DNA of 5,779 nucleotides, taken from positions 1-5,779 of the forward strand of contig JAEZJH010000527.1 of NCBI GenBank assembly GCA_023436385.1, read 5' to 3'. The stretch is from Pseudomonadota bacterium. GTDB lineage: Bacteria > Myxococcota > Myxococcia > Myxococcales > Vulgatibacteraceae. The notes beneath the pieces are model-generated. The model worked only from the letters and a program-made list of their open reading frames with translations, was not told where the DNA came from and did no database searches. This document shows positions 5,294-5,779 of the stretch, one piece after another. A program made the translations under genes and the position numbers. How positions within the stretch are numbered: the first letter of the stretch is position 1; every line of letters starts with the position of its first letter.

Positions 5294-5779
5294 CTAGCCG
5301 CCGAAGCGGGCCGGGTCGAAGGGCGCCAACGCCTGGCGATCGGGCCGGCCGAGGACGGCGTCGGCGACGAGCCGCGCGCTCTCCGGCGCGAGGAGGATCC
5401 CGCCGCGGCCGTGGCCGGTGCAGAGGAAGAGGCCGGGCCGGAGCTCGCCCAGGAGCGGGAGATCGTCGGGCGTCAGCGGCCGGAGCCCGGCCCAGATCTC
5501 CTCCACGGTGGCGCCGGCCAGCGCCGGGACCGTGCGCACCGCGTTGCCCAGGACCCCGGCCAGGCCGCCGGCGGTGACCCGCCGCTCGAACCCCACCCGC
5601 TCCATGGTCGAGCCGGCGAGGACGGTGCCGTCGGCCCGGGGGACGACGTAGCCCCGGGGCGTGAAGATCACCCGCCGGGGAGCGGCGGGGGCGGCGAGGC
5701 GGGCCATCTGTCCGCGCACCGGCACCACCGCGTTCTCCGGCACGCCGGCGTCGCCGATCTCCGACGACCAGGCGCCGGC
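5294..5779 (-). CDS. thiO: glycine oxidase ThiO-type FAD enzyme, N-terminal part cut by window edge
   Basis: The visible 161 C-terminal residues match the D-amino-acid-oxidase/glycine oxidase family. ThiO oxidises glycine with FAD and oxygen to the imine used to build the thiazole ring of thiamine. Conserved pieces, counted within the fragment: AGAWSSEIG (1-9), PVRGQMARL (20-28), GYVVPRADGTVLAGSTMERVGFE (from about 43), WAGLRPLTPDDLPLLG (from 96), whose Arg100 corresponds to the carboxylate-binding arginine known in Bacillus glycine oxidase, and the FAD-contacting GHGRGGILLAP near the C-terminus. Family proteins are about 370 residues, so the Rossmann FAD-binding half lies past the right edge. 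A GTG at 5743 is internal, since family sequence continues upstream of it. It converges on the HD-GYP gene with 6 bases between stops. A related DAO-family oxidase is possible, but the GSTMERVGFE and WAGLRP motifs favour ThiO. Confidence 0.85.
   Translation of the reverse strand, partial: AGAWSSEIGDAGVPENAVVPVRGQMARLAAPAAPRRVIFTPRGYVVPRADGTVLAGSTMERVGFERRVTAGGLAGVLGNAVRTVPALAGATVEEIWAGLRPLTPDDLPLLGELRPGLFLCTGHGRGGILLAPESARLVADAVLGRPDRQALAPFDPARFGG

Overview
The window is very GC-rich throughout, with strong G/C bias at third codon positions and long spurious open frames on the antisense strands. It carries ordinary chromosomal genes with no transposase, integrase, tRNA/rRNA, CRISPR array or phage gene. 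A predicted membrane protein with an AgmX/PglI-type C-terminal domain, a fold known mainly from myxobacteria, together with the high GC points to a member of Myxococcota (former Deltaproteobacteria). This is an inference from gene content; no species is claimed.

Layout, left to right. (1) 1-660, minus: the N-terminal 220 residues of tRNA pseudouridine synthase TruA, cut by the left edge. (2) 661-783: a divergent intergenic region. (3) 784-1671, plus: a one-pass inner-membrane protein with a cytoplasmic GYF_2-like domain, an Ala/Pro/Gly-rich linker and a periplasmic AgmX/TonB-C-like domain. (4) 1810-2415, plus: a 201-residue protein I do not recognise, possibly DNA-binding, with a clear Shine-Dalgarno sequence. 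(5) 2416-2687: a gene-free stretch with two small hairpins, a possible extended -10 promoter and a structured leader. (6) 2688-3971, plus: a complete clpX, not flanked on either side here by the usual clpP or lon. (7) 3965-4171: two strong triloop hairpins in tandem, the first overlapping the clpX stop codon, then a C-rich tract with G-quadruplex potential on the minus strand and an extended -10 element. (8) 4172-5287, plus: an orphan response regulator with an HD-GYP output domain, predicted to be a cyclic-di-GMP phosphodiesterase and possibly translated from a leaderless mRNA. (9) 5294-5779, minus: the C-terminal part of a glycine oxidase (ThiO family) of thiamine synthesis, cut by the right edge and converging on the regulator with only 6 bases between the stop codons.

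The genes do not form one pathway. They read as separate transcription units: tRNA modification, an envelope protein, an unknown, regulated proteolysis, cyclic-di-GMP signalling and cofactor synthesis. I do not see a convincing new multi-gene system. The items most worth a second look are the tandem hairpins after clpX, the lone ClpX with a changed RKH-type pore loop, the unknown 201-residue gene beside it, and the promoter architecture of the HD-GYP gene.
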